From Prevotella sp. (lineage in GTDB: Bacteria; Bacteroidota; Bacteroidia; Bacteroidales; Bacteroidaceae), in NCBI GenBank assembly GCA_015060535.1, contig SUYH01000011.1:62001-126000 (forward strand): a DNA stretch of 64,000 bases, in the 5' to 3' direction. Positions 43,059 through 51,348 of this stretch are shown piece after piece; the stretch's first letter is position 1; each line of letters opens with the position of its first letter. The position numbers and the translations under genes were made by a program. Below the pieces are notes generated by a model, which was given only the letters and a program-made list of their open reading frames with translations, made no database searches and had not been told where the DNA came from.

Positions 43059-43895
43059 TTACCAGTCTAATATTTCTTTGCCGTTTTCAAAATGGAAATA
43101 ATCTACTATCTTTGAGAAACTCTCTTCTGTAAACTGCTGCTCTTTTGATTCAAGGAAACACAGAGGGACTTCGCCAATGAACGATGCCCAGCGTGAATAG
43201 CTGCTGAATGGTCCTATTATCCTATCGCAGAGCGACAAGGTGTACAGGTCAAGAATAGCCCCAGATGGCTCTTGTCCAAATCTTCGACAATTGCAGTCTC
43301 GAAACACATCGAGCGCAAAATCTTCATTGCTGCTGATAAAAAAGGACACCTGTCGGTCATGATATAATTCCTGCAAACGAAGCATAAATTGACGATATTC
43401 CTCCAGTTCATAGAAGAAACGGCCATCATTCCAAGAAGCATAGTCGCCACGTCGGATATGTACACCAATCACCATATCGGACGATTTTCTCATTTCCGAA
43501 ATCATAGCTTCAGCCTTTTGCATAATCTCGTCCTTTGGACGGAATAAACGTTTCAGTTCAGGCATGGTCTGTTGCAGATATCGCGTGTCACGACGTGTTG
43601 ACCATCCTTTGGTGAATCTCAGGAAACAGAACGCCTTGTCCCAAGTCTTGTTGTGGGTCACCTTCCACGTTAGTCCTTTGTAGTTGTTCCAGCCGTTGCC
43701 CCGTTCCAAATACCACTTATGCCAAAGTGGGAAATAGATGAACGGCGCATGCAACAGGTTGGGGAAATCCTCGATAGTCCAATCGAAGAATACAATCACC
43801 ATCCGTTTGTGCTCAGCTATACACTGAGCAACGCTGGCAACGTAGGTCCAAAGCCGGTTGCATGTTTGTCCTGGGGCATCACAGATAATTCTCAT
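43059..43895 (-). CDS. Alpha-1,2-fucosyltransferase-like enzyme (GT11)
   Basis: A 278-residue enzyme. The start at 43895 (MRIICDAPGQTCNRLWTYVA) sits just behind the -7 box; the longer reading frame would run into the promoter. The motif VIGVHIRRGDYASW, with H146-I-R-R-G-D-Y152, is the HxRRxDY signature of GT11/GT23/O-FucT enzymes that bind GDP-fucose. The C-terminal SFFISSNEDFALDVF and IGPFSSYSRWAS correspond to the second and third GT11 motifs. It would transfer L-fucose (alpha-1,2) from GDP-L-fucose, which the manC-gmd-fcl genes at 60-63 kb can supply. It is co-transcribed with the GT4 gene that follows. Confidence 0.85.
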   Translation of the reverse strand: MRIICDAPGQTCNRLWTYVASVAQCIAEHKRMVIVFFDWTIEDFPNLLHAPFIYFPLWHKWYLERGNGWNNYKGLTWKVTHNKTWDKAFCFLRFTKGWSTRRDTRYLQQTMPELKRLFRPKDEIMQKAEAMISEMRKSSDMVIGVHIRRGDYASWNDGRFFYELEEYRQFMLRLQELYHDRQVSFFISSNEDFALDVFRDCNCRRFGQEPSGAILDLYTLSLCDRIIGPFSSYSRWASFIGEVPLCFLESKEQQFTEESFSKIVDYFHFENGKEILDW

Positions 43896-43904
43896 ATTCT
43901 GTTG

Positions 43905-43935
43905 CAAAGATAATATAAATATTCTTATTTTCAAA
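43905..43935 (-). promoter_or_regulatory. Promoter of the GT11/GT4 unit
   Basis: Read leftward: TTTG (43935-43932), 19 bases, TATCTTTG (43912-43905), ten bases before the ATG at 43895. It is divergent to the promoter at 43951-43982. Confidence 0.8.
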
Positions 43936-43950
43936 TTAAATTATAAAATC

Positions 43951-43982
43951 TTTGGCTATTTTGCGGGAATAGTGTATATTTG
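43951..43982 (+). promoter_or_regulatory. Promoter of the rightward GT2 gene
   Basis: TTTG (43951-43954), 20 bases, TATATTTG (43975-43982), 39 bases before the ATG at 44022. Confidence 0.8.
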
Positions 43983-44021
43983 CAACCTAAGAGTACGAAT
44001 TGTCGATAATGTGATGAATCT

Positions 44022-45029
44022 ATGATACAGCTGTCAGTCATAATTCCCGTATATAATGTTGAAAAATATATAGAGAAATGCGTACGTTCGATTCTGGAAC
44101 AAACATGTAGTGATATTAGGATGGAATGTGTCATTGTCGATGACTGTTCTCCAGATCAAAGCATACAGATCCTACATTCTGTCGTAGATCATTATCAGGG
44201 CGATGCATCATTCGTTTTTTTACGACATGAGCAGAATAGGGGCATTTCTGCTGCAAGGAATACCGGAATGAAGGCTGCAAAGGGAGATTATGTGCTATTT
44301 ATCGATTCTGACGACTGGTTGCCAGAGGCATCATTAGAACGGCTAGTAAACTGTCTCAAGAAACATCCTGATTCAGATTTTGTCGCAGGAAACTATTTTA
44401 ACAGACGAGAAAACCGTGCGCAACCTGTTAGCATGACCTGTCCTATGGTGTTTGATAATTATGCTTTGAGAAAGGGTTTTCTGAATTATCAGGATGTTGC
44501 CTGCACGGCTTGGAATAAACTGTTGAGGAAAGATGTTTTGCAGTCACATCTTTTCCCCGAGGGTGTGATTTTCGAGGATAATATATGGGCTTACGAACTT
44601 TTTTGTGATGTCCGCAAAGCTGTTATTACGCCAGAAGTGACTTACGTCTACGAGAATGACAACCCTCAGTCGATTACCAACACATCGGAGAGTCCTCAGA
44701 AGGTGAAGATGCACGTGAAGAGTGTCGTCAAGCTTGGTAAAACCATCATGGAGAACACGTATAACGATTTGTATGCGGAGAGTGTGGTTTTCCTGCTGTT
44801 TTTTTTGGTTACAGCTCTTAGACTGCATGCTGACGATTACAGTGAACTGCAGGACTTGCGAAAGAAATTTTCAGTGAAGATGTTGAAAAGCGGACACCTA
44901 TTCTTGGGTTCCTACTTTTTCTTTTTTACATCTGCCGTTGCCCTGTTTTTCTATGACATGGGGTGGGTGCGTCGTCATTTTTATCTGATTGGGAAATTCG
45001 GAGCTAGTGTGTCTAGGCTTTTTTCCTGA
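44022..45029 (+). CDS. Glycosyltransferase family 2
   Basis: A 335-residue GT-A enzyme starting MIQLSVIIPVYNVEKYIEKC. Motifs in order: CVIVDDCSPDQSIQIL (nucleotide site), GISAARNTGMKAAKGDYVLF, DSDDWLPEASLERL with the DxD, and FEDNIWAYEL holding an ED catalytic base. The C-terminal ~60 residues contain two amphipathic or membrane-associated segments (VVFLLFFLVTALRL; FLGSYFFFFTSAVALFFYD), so it probably sits on the membrane. Members of this subfamily add hexose, GalNAc or rhamnose to capsule repeat units. Its end overlaps the converging flippase gene by 17 bases. Confidence 0.87.
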   Translation: MIQLSVIIPVYNVEKYIEKCVRSILEQTCSDIRMECVIVDDCSPDQSIQILHSVVDHYQGDASFVFLRHEQNRGISAARNTGMKAAKGDYVLFIDSDDWLPEASLERLVNCLKKHPDSDFVAGNYFNRRENRAQPVSMTCPMVFDNYALRKGFLNYQDVACTAWNKLLRKDVLQSHLFPEGVIFEDNIWAYELFCDVRKAVITPEVTYVYENDNPQSITNTSESPQKVKMHVKSVVKLGKTIMENTYNDLYAESVVFLLFFLVTALRLHADDYSELQDLRKKFSVKMLKSGHLFLGSYFFFFTSAVALFFYDMGWVRRHFYLIGKFGASVSRLFS

Positions 45030-46551
45030 TAAGTGATGGTATACGTACCATAAAATATTTTGTTCCTTTTGTAGTACAATACATGACGATGATGTATAGT
45101 GCCATCACGGCAACGTAGCAGACTGCCCCAGATGCAAAAAGGTATAAAATAGACTCTCCAGAATAACTGTTGGCATAATGTCTGAAGACGAGAATGATGA
45201 CGGAGAAGAAACCAAAAATAGCGTAGTAGGGTAACATTCCTTTCCAATAAGTTAAAACAGATTCTTTTAAACCTCTTGTAAACAGAAAGTAGGGCTTCCA
45301 AAACACAGCGATGAAAAAAACACTGATGATTTTGCCTAACAGAATGCCAACTATGCCTAACGAAGGAGCCAGACATAATGTGATAGAAATGTTCAGGAAG
45401 AGCTCAGTCCATGCTGCCCAGACATCAGAGAAGAGGCCGCAGGCGCTAATATACATTTCTACCACACCACGTGAGAGATAGATAAAGATATTGAAGACAA
45501 GTAGGTAGACAATGAAGTCGCTTAGCATATAGCCTCTACCAACCCAAAACACTATAAATGGTTGCGTGAAAAGCAATAAACCGAAGACTACTACACCAGC
45601 GATGAGGAAACGAATAGCAGTAAGCTCCCAGAAGACTTTCATTGTGTTTTGCCTATAGCCTTCAGCAACAAGATTTCCAACACCTGCAGCCATACCATCA
45701 CTTAGTATGTTGACAAGGAAATTAAGTTTGCTGGTAATAATGGTATAATTACCATAATATGCAACTTGTACAACTGATACAAATGCGCCCACAAGTAATT
45801 CGTCACTTCTATAAAGGATAAAGTCTTTGATTTTCTGAACGAATATTTGGCGAGTCTTTATTAGAACTTCTGGATAGTTCTTCAAATTCTTACGTCCTTG
45901 TTTAAGATCAATATTCTGCCAAGGATATAATTGTCTAATGCGATAGTTAAAAACAATAATGCCAATAATTGTAAAAACAAGACCGACAATTACCCATAAA
46001 TAAAGGTTACGATAATAATATGCAAGTAGAATCTGAGTAATACTTTGTAAAATGCCAATGGTTTGGAAATAGGCATTGACCAGATACTGTTTCTGGTTAG
46101 CACCTACTAAAAGTTGTTTGTAGTTGAAAATATAGCCGGCAATGGTAGTGCCTAGGAATGAATAGAAAGCGAAATAGACCAGTGGCAGACCTGTTGTCAG
46201 ATTAGCAAACCACCAAGGGAAGAACATACTGATAATAAGACCGCATACTCCGATGAAGAAACCGATACAACGATATAGGTATGCCAACATGGACATGATC
46301 TCGTTGATTTTCTCATGGTTGTCTTCTTGTAATGGCTTATATAAAAAATAAACAATACTGGTACCAATGCCTAATTCTGCAACGCTTAGGAAGCTCATAA
46401 TGTTCATTAGCATTCCTGTTAGACCGATAAACTCAGATCCTAAGCAGTCGAGGAATATTTTACGAGAAAAGAAAGCAAGAAATATAGATAGGACATAAAA
46501 CAGCATGCCCACCTTGATATTCATAACACTTCTGTGAACTCGCTCTCCCAT
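45013..46551 (-). CDS. Polysaccharide flippase, Wzx/MATE-type
   Basis: A 512-residue inner-membrane protein with 12-14 helices, starting MGERVHRSVMNIKVGMLFYV. The first part (FSRKIFLDCLGSEFIGLTGM) is the usual Wzx/PST exporter beginning, in which the lipid-linked repeat unit is flipped across the membrane. It is the last gene of the nine-gene leftward operon that starts with the response regulator. Only three bases separate it from the GT2 gene before it. Its final 17 bases overlap the converging GT2 gene at 44022. Basic C-terminal residues (RIPSLIRKKA) point to the cytoplasm. Confidence 0.9.
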   Translation of the reverse strand: MGERVHRSVMNIKVGMLFYVLSIFLAFFSRKIFLDCLGSEFIGLTGMLMNIMSFLSVAELGIGTSIVYFLYKPLQEDNHEKINEIMSMLAYLYRCIGFFIGVCGLIISMFFPWWFANLTTGLPLVYFAFYSFLGTTIAGYIFNYKQLLVGANQKQYLVNAYFQTIGILQSITQILLAYYYRNLYLWVIVGLVFTIIGIIVFNYRIRQLYPWQNIDLKQGRKNLKNYPEVLIKTRQIFVQKIKDFILYRSDELLVGAFVSVVQVAYYGNYTIITSKLNFLVNILSDGMAAGVGNLVAEGYRQNTMKVFWELTAIRFLIAGVVVFGLLLFTQPFIVFWVGRGYMLSDFIVYLLVFNIFIYLSRGVVEMYISACGLFSDVWAAWTELFLNISITLCLAPSLGIVGILLGKIISVFFIAVFWKPYFLFTRGLKESVLTYWKGMLPYYAIFGFFSVIILVFRHYANSYSGESILYLFASGAVCYVAVMALYIIVMYCTTKGTKYFMVRIPSLIRKKA

Positions 46552-46554
46552 CGC

Positions 46555-47754
46555 TTATTCCTTATCGTGAGTAGTATGGATAAAATCTGTATTCTTACGG
46601 TCTATCTTGAGGATGTTCAGAATCATCTTCCATACCAACATGGGTATAGAGATGACTTTGCCTAAGACAGAATGACTGCGTAATTTGGGTGGTGTGGCTA
46701 TGTAGAGTGCCAGGCAGAGGAATAGGAACAACAGCCACCACTTCGTAGCCCATACTCGTGAGAGGAATGTCATGAGAAAGGCCATTGTAAACGTTAGGAC
46801 GATGAGCATGGAGCGTGGAATCAACGCTTGCTGAATGGTCTTGTCGATGTAGTCGATGTTCCCTTTGATCATGGCTTGGGGAATGTAGGGTAGCAGCCTT
46901 ATGAGACTTTGTATCTGAGCTGTCATCCAGCGCAGGCGCTGTTTTTGGAAGTTATCCTTGTTGCTGACTTTCTCGTCAAACACAGGAATGTTTTCTTCAT
47001 AATGAATATAGATGCCCTGCATAAGCAGCAAGGCTTCTAACTCTCTATCTTCGCCAGCAGTACTGAGTTTATAGACGTTCTCTTTAAACCATTTAAAATC
47101 AAAACACATGCCTGAACCAATCAAGGCAGAAGAGAGGCCAATACGATTATGGGCTTTGCGAAAGATGGTATTGTTGATTTCCTCGCTGACACCATCGAGC
47201 ACAGCTATGTCATTATTGCTGTTTTTGGCGCATCGATGACATTGGATGGCTTTGTAGCCTTTGGCACAGACCTCGTTTAACTTTTCGAGGAAATCAGAAT
47301 TGACTACGTTGTCCGCATCGAGAATGACCACATAATCGAATTCGTCTTTGATTTGATCCATCGCGTATTGCATGGCTTTGGCTTTGCTGCTTTTCTCGAA
47401 GACGGGAGTGAGCAGTGTAATGGGAAACTCTCGTAGTTGGTCGTTGGTCTCCGGTTGCATGTGGTCGGAGATGACGGCCACATGGAAACTGTTGTAGGGA
47501 TAATATTGTGCTAAGAATTTGTGGACAGATGTCACAATTACCCGGTCTTCTTTGTAAGCAGGGTATAATACCAAGAACGTGTGTTTCTTTTCAGCTTTTA
47601 GGGAGAGAACCTGATTGCTCAGATAGAAGGAAAGACGGGAAGCCGGCTTCTTCCAAAGTAAGGAGATTAGTGCAAAAAACAGGATATAGGCTCCAGAGGC
47701 TGCCAACAACAGCCATAGCAGAATCTCGACGATATGGATGATTTGCCAGAGCAT
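46555..47754 (-). CDS. Membrane glycosyltransferase family 2 (intact DxD)
   Basis: A 399-residue GT2 enzyme with an N-terminal helix (IVEILLWLLLAASGAYILFF), a cytoplasmic GT-A domain and three or four C-terminal helices (SMLIVLTFTMAFLMTFLSRV; WWLLFLFLCLALYI), like cellulose/hyaluronan synthase-type chain-forming enzymes. Catalytic motifs are complete: LYPAYKEDRV, VVILDADNVV with DxD, the acceptor base in AGEDRELEALL, and QRLRW (Q-xx-RW). It is the downstream copy of a tandem paralogue pair; the other copy (47767-48933) has lost its DxD. Twelve bases separate them. It probably adds a sugar to the polysaccharide made by this operon. Confidence 0.85.
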   Translation of the reverse strand: MLWQIIHIVEILLWLLLAASGAYILFFALISLLWKKPASRLSFYLSNQVLSLKAEKKHTFLVLYPAYKEDRVIVTSVHKFLAQYYPYNSFHVAVISDHMQPETNDQLREFPITLLTPVFEKSSKAKAMQYAMDQIKDEFDYVVILDADNVVNSDFLEKLNEVCAKGYKAIQCHRCAKNSNNDIAVLDGVSEEINNTIFRKAHNRIGLSSALIGSGMCFDFKWFKENVYKLSTAGEDRELEALLLMQGIYIHYEENIPVFDEKVSNKDNFQKQRLRWMTAQIQSLIRLLPYIPQAMIKGNIDYIDKTIQQALIPRSMLIVLTFTMAFLMTFLSRVWATKWWLLFLFLCLALYIATPPKLRSHSVLGKVISIPMLVWKMILNILKIDRKNTDFIHTTHDKE

Positions 47755-47766
47755 AGTGTAATGGAG

Positions 47767-48933
47767 TTATAGGGTTTGGTTGGTATATGCTTTTAGTCGT
47801 TTGCCAAAGATGGTCTTGGAGAAAATAGAGCTAAGGAATATCAGGGGCACCATATAGAAGGTCTTATCCCACTTGTCGTCAACAAGGTAGTTAGGAGTGG
47901 CCAATGCAAAGATGAAGAGTACAAAGGCGAACAAAGCCCACCATTTTAAGGCTAAAGAGAAGTAAATGAAGGGCATGATTAACCCCATGAAGATAATAAT
48001 CGCCATCATAATTAGACGTGGGAGCAGCATCCACTGTAGGATCTTGTCCATCAGATTGTAATGCTTGGTGAAAATGGCTCCTGGCAGATAGTGGATATTA
48101 CGCAGAATATTCATAAACTGCGAAACTATCCATCGGCGACGCTGACGATTAAACTCTTCGGCCTGTCTCTTCTTCTCCTCATAAACAAAGATGTCATCAA
48201 AATAGTCGACGTATATATGTTGGCGTAATAGGCGGATTTCTAATTCCTTATCGTCAAATACAGTGTCAATAGTCATGATATTCTCCTTAAACCAGTTAAA
48301 GTCAAAGGCCATGGCTGAACCTGCGGAGGCTGAAGAAAGCCCAATGTTGATATGCCCACGACGGAAGATGGAGTTATTGATTTCCTCGAAAGTGGCACTC
48401 AAACGAGCTGATGCGGTATCGCGGTTCTGAGAAAGGCGATGGGCCTGGATAGCCTTTGTTCCAGCAGATTCGTAAGCATCGTTGATTCGCTCCAAAAAAT
48501 CTGGTTCAACGATATTGCCTGCATTGAGTATCACGACAATGTCGTATATTTTAAATTGTGGAAGGTTATTAATCGCTAATTGGAGTGACTTGGCGCGACT
48601 ACTTTTTGCAAAATTGGGAGTCAGAAGCGTGACTGGCTGTTGGGCCAAACGAAAATTACTCACCTCGTCCAAATGGTCCGATATGACTGTGATGTCAAAT
48701 AATCTTTGGGGATATGACTGCCCCAAAGCTGCCAATACGGAATGTTCTGCACCAGTCCCGTTTTTGTAGGCGGGAATCAGAATGATAAAGCGATTCAGGT
48801 TGCGAGCCTTGGGAATCTCATTGTGATGGCTAAAAAGAGATGCAAAAGCGAAAAATGCCAAATACAAAACTGTGGCAGCAACGATAATAAATAGAATAAG
48901 ATCTATATATGTGATAATCTCCCAATATCCCAT
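47767..48933 (-). CDS. Membrane GT2-like protein with degenerate DxD motif
   Basis: A 388-residue paralogue of the gene at 46555, with the same N-terminal helix (YIDLILFIIVAATVLYLAFF), GT-A fold and C-terminal helices. It keeps ILIPAYKNGTG, TVISDHLDE, EEINNSIFRRGH, DDKELEIRL and QRRRW, but the metal-binding motif is changed: VVILNAGNIV replaces VVILDADNVV, so both aspartates of DxD are lost (Asn and Gly). It would be expected to bind sugar nucleotide poorly or to be inactive. It may act as a non-catalytic subunit for its active twin. The reading frame is intact, so it is not a simple pseudogene. Confidence 0.8.
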   Translation of the reverse strand: MGYWEIITYIDLILFIIVAATVLYLAFFAFASLFSHHNEIPKARNLNRFIILIPAYKNGTGAEHSVLAALGQSYPQRLFDITVISDHLDEVSNFRLAQQPVTLLTPNFAKSSRAKSLQLAINNLPQFKIYDIVVILNAGNIVEPDFLERINDAYESAGTKAIQAHRLSQNRDTASARLSATFEEINNSIFRRGHINIGLSSASAGSAMAFDFNWFKENIMTIDTVFDDKELEIRLLRQHIYVDYFDDIFVYEEKKRQAEEFNRQRRRWIVSQFMNILRNIHYLPGAIFTKHYNLMDKILQWMLLPRLIMMAIIIFMGLIMPFIYFSLALKWWALFAFVLFIFALATPNYLVDDKWDKTFYMVPLIFLSSIFSKTIFGKRLKAYTNQTL

Positions 48934-48937
48934 AGTG

Positions 48938-49816
48938 TTATTTTTTGGTAAAATTATAAACTCCTCGAACGACTGCTTGGGCTAAATCCGAGCGTCGTTG
49001 AGCGGTAAATTTCAGGATGTCTTTAGTAGCAACAATTGTAGCCAAATAGAAGTAAGACAAGTATTTATCTAAGCCTTGAATATTTCGTTTGACAAATAAC
49101 AGTCTGTTCCGAGTAATATAATATGTCCTTAAAGGGCTGTTCTGACCTGTAGCCTGGCTTTCCTTATGATAAACGGTACATGTAGGCTCATACCATATTT
49201 CATAGCCAGCACATCGGATCATCATTGACCAATCAAGCTCTTCATAATAGAGGAAATAGCATTCGGGCATTAAACCTGCTTTTTCTATAACCTCTCGTTT
49301 TACCATCATGGCTGCACCATGAGCGTATGGCGTGGGGTGAGCTTTGTCATATTGCCCGTTGTCTTCCTCGCCAAAACCAATAGCGCGATTGCGCATTGTA
49401 ATAGGTGAAAGAGGGGTGTAGCCTGCAAATTGAATGGGGTTGCTGCCCCATGCAAAGCGTATCTTCGGACATACTGCACCAATCTTTTCATCAGCTCCTA
49501 ATCGGCTGATGAGATGTCTAAAGTCTGAAGTCTGAGGTCTGAGAAGGGTGTCGTTATTCAGGAAAAAAAGGTATTTGCCATGGGCGGCTTTGATCCCCAA
49601 ATTGTTGCCACCAGCAAAGCCCAGGTTTTTATCACTTTTGATGACTCTTACTTGAGGATAACGTTGTTGAATGGTTGTTGCTTCATCAGCTTTGGAGGCA
49701 TTATCTACCACAATCACTTCCAATGAATCGTCATTGAGAGGGATGGAATCAATCAATGCACAGGTATCTGCAAGTCCATTGTAATTGATGGTGATAATCG
49801 ATAATGCTATATCCAT
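48938..49816 (-). CDS. Glycosyltransferase family 2 (rhamnosyltransferase-like)
   Basis: A 292-residue GT-A enzyme of the WbbL/RfbF type, starting MDIALSIITINYNGLADTCA. Motifs: VIVVDNASKADEATTIQQRY, NLGFAGGNNLGIKAAHGKYL, FLNNDT (DxD-like) and YEELDWSMMIRCAGYEIWYE holding the ED/E base. Such enzymes often add rhamnose from dTDP-rhamnose or another sugar. Between FLNNDTLLRP and RLGADEK is an in-frame heptad-repeat insertion encoding QTSDFRHL (49516-49543). It lies between the Wzy-like gene (10-base overlap) and the degenerate GT2 gene (4 bases). Confidence 0.86.
   Translation of the reverse strand: MDIALSIITINYNGLADTCALIDSIPLNDDSLEVIVVDNASKADEATTIQQRYPQVRVIKSDKNLGFAGGNNLGIKAAHGKYLFFLNNDTLLRPQTSDFRHLISRLGADEKIGAVCPKIRFAWGSNPIQFAGYTPLSPITMRNRAIGFGEEDNGQYDKAHPTPYAHGAAMMVKREVIEKAGLMPECYFLYYEELDWSMMIRCAGYEIWYEPTCTVYHKESQATGQNSPLRTYYITRNRLLFVKRNIQGLDKYLSYFYLATIVATKDILKFTAQRRSDLAQAVVRGVYNFTKK
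49516..49543 (-). repeat. Heptad tandem repeat GTCTGAN inside the rhamnosyltransferase-like gene
   Basis: GTCTAAA, GTCTGAA, GTCTGAG, GTCTGAG lie end to end and are read on the other strand, in frame, as part of LRPQTSDFRH. Confidence 0.82.
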
Positions 49817-51348
49817 TTAAACCATGTTGTTACGCGTAATTTCTTTCTTTTTTCTAACTTTTGCCGCTCCTTTTCTGTTTGTACAGCAAGCAGTTTACTC
49901 TCATATTCTATCCATTCTTTCTCCATGAATGGTAAGGCATAGACCAGACTAAGACCACCGTAAATAATAAGACAACTGGGAAACTGCATTAAAACTTGGT
50001 TTCCGTAACCACCTAATTGTTGGGAGACAAAAGCGCAGCATAGTCCAGCTCCAACACCTCGTAATGAAGGACTTTTTAATGAGAAGAAAACTATCCAGCA
50101 TGCCCCTCCTAACATGATAATGGTCGTGATAAGGAAAACAGAAATTCCTACGATTCCTGTATGCTGCCATATAAAAACATATTCAGAATCGGGAGGAAGG
50201 GTAGATAATTTTCGATATTTGTTATTAGCAGGCACATTTTCGTAGCCGATGCCGATACCTATCCCCCATGGTGCATCCTGAAGGTATTTTTTCATGACTT
50301 CTTGGTTTTCGGCACGTGCACCTTTAGATGCGTCATTCTTGTTAAAAGCACTTCTCATGCGTCGAATCTGCCCATTTCCATTTCCTATGTTAGTGAAGGC
50401 GAGCATAAAGACAAATAGTGTAAATACAATAGTAAAAGGTATTGCGATTTTAAAAGACTTTGATAGGAAAATATACGCGACAAAACCTGCCATCAAACAT
50501 GCTATGGCTGTACGCGTTCCAGAAGGGAACATGGCCCAGACACATGCAACGCCAACTAAGAGGAAATAATAGCGATGCTTCTTGATTTTAGTCGTAATGG
50601 CAAAAATGATAAAGGCTACGGCCGTTGAGGCCATCATAATACCAAAGTTGGCAGCATCACTAAAAGTTGAAAAATAACGAATCAGAGTTCCTGCTTGTAA
50701 GATGTGTGTACTTCTTCCGCGTGTTTGAATCCAAGCATTTTCTGCAGCAGTAAATCCAAATTGTTGTTGCTTCCATACCCAAAAAGCAGCAAAGAGAGAC
50801 AATAATCCCCATATCACAAAGTATTGGATAAGAATCTTGGGATTATTGATATATAAGATGTAGACTAAATACGCGTATAAAATTTGGAATGCCAAAAGTC
50901 GTGCGCCTGTGTACCATGCACCGATGTTAATACCTAAATTACAGGTGTCATTCAAAACTTCTATAGTACAAAACCCACACCAGATAAGAATACTGAGAAG
51001 CATGATGTTTGCAGTCCTTTCAAATTGATGGGATCCGGCATTAATTAATGCCATTGCTAAAAGAATAATTTCTAACATCTCGTTAGGAAGAGATGTTGGT
51101 ATGGGTAGCTCTGGAAGGTTTTTAAATTGAATAAAATAGTTGATTAAGCACAAAGCCCAAAAGACAAACATTCGATATTGGAATGTCGCAAATATGGCCA
51201 ATATGAATAGTGGTATAATACATACAATAGCAAAGGCTGAGAAACCTGCATGAATAAATTGGTAGATGGCAAGCAAAAACAGGAGAAAGAGTAATGAAAC
51301 TCTTCCTCCATGCTCCTGTGCGTATGTTTTAAACGCTGTGTTTGCCAT
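49807..51348 (-). CDS. O-antigen polymerase/ligase-like membrane protein (Wzy-type)
   Basis: A 513-residue protein with about eleven hydrophobic helices, of the O-antigen ligase/polymerase family. Starts MANTAFKTYAQEHGGRVSLL. A large periplasmic loop contains YENVPANNKYRKLSTLPPDS and is preceded by GIGIGIGYENV; such loops with GIG and a following H are typical of Wzy/WaaL proteins. SEYVFIWQHTGIVGIS has the conserved His-TG of the family. It would polymerise repeat units flipped by Wzx, or ligate the chain. The last ~30 residues are a basic, charged tail (EKERQKLEKRKKLR). It overlaps the GT2 gene by 10 bases and adjoins the Wzc-like stop. Confidence 0.84.
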   Translation of the reverse strand: MANTAFKTYAQEHGGRVSLLFLLFLLAIYQFIHAGFSAFAIVCIIPLFILAIFATFQYRMFVFWALCLINYFIQFKNLPELPIPTSLPNEMLEIILLAMALINAGSHQFERTANIMLLSILIWCGFCTIEVLNDTCNLGINIGAWYTGARLLAFQILYAYLVYILYINNPKILIQYFVIWGLLSLFAAFWVWKQQQFGFTAAENAWIQTRGRSTHILQAGTLIRYFSTFSDAANFGIMMASTAVAFIIFAITTKIKKHRYYFLLVGVACVWAMFPSGTRTAIACLMAGFVAYIFLSKSFKIAIPFTIVFTLFVFMLAFTNIGNGNGQIRRMRSAFNKNDASKGARAENQEVMKKYLQDAPWGIGIGIGYENVPANNKYRKLSTLPPDSEYVFIWQHTGIVGISVFLITTIIMLGGACWIVFFSLKSPSLRGVGAGLCCAFVSQQLGGYGNQVLMQFPSCLIIYGGLSLVYALPFMEKEWIEYESKLLAVQTEKERQKLEKRKKLRVTTWFKWI

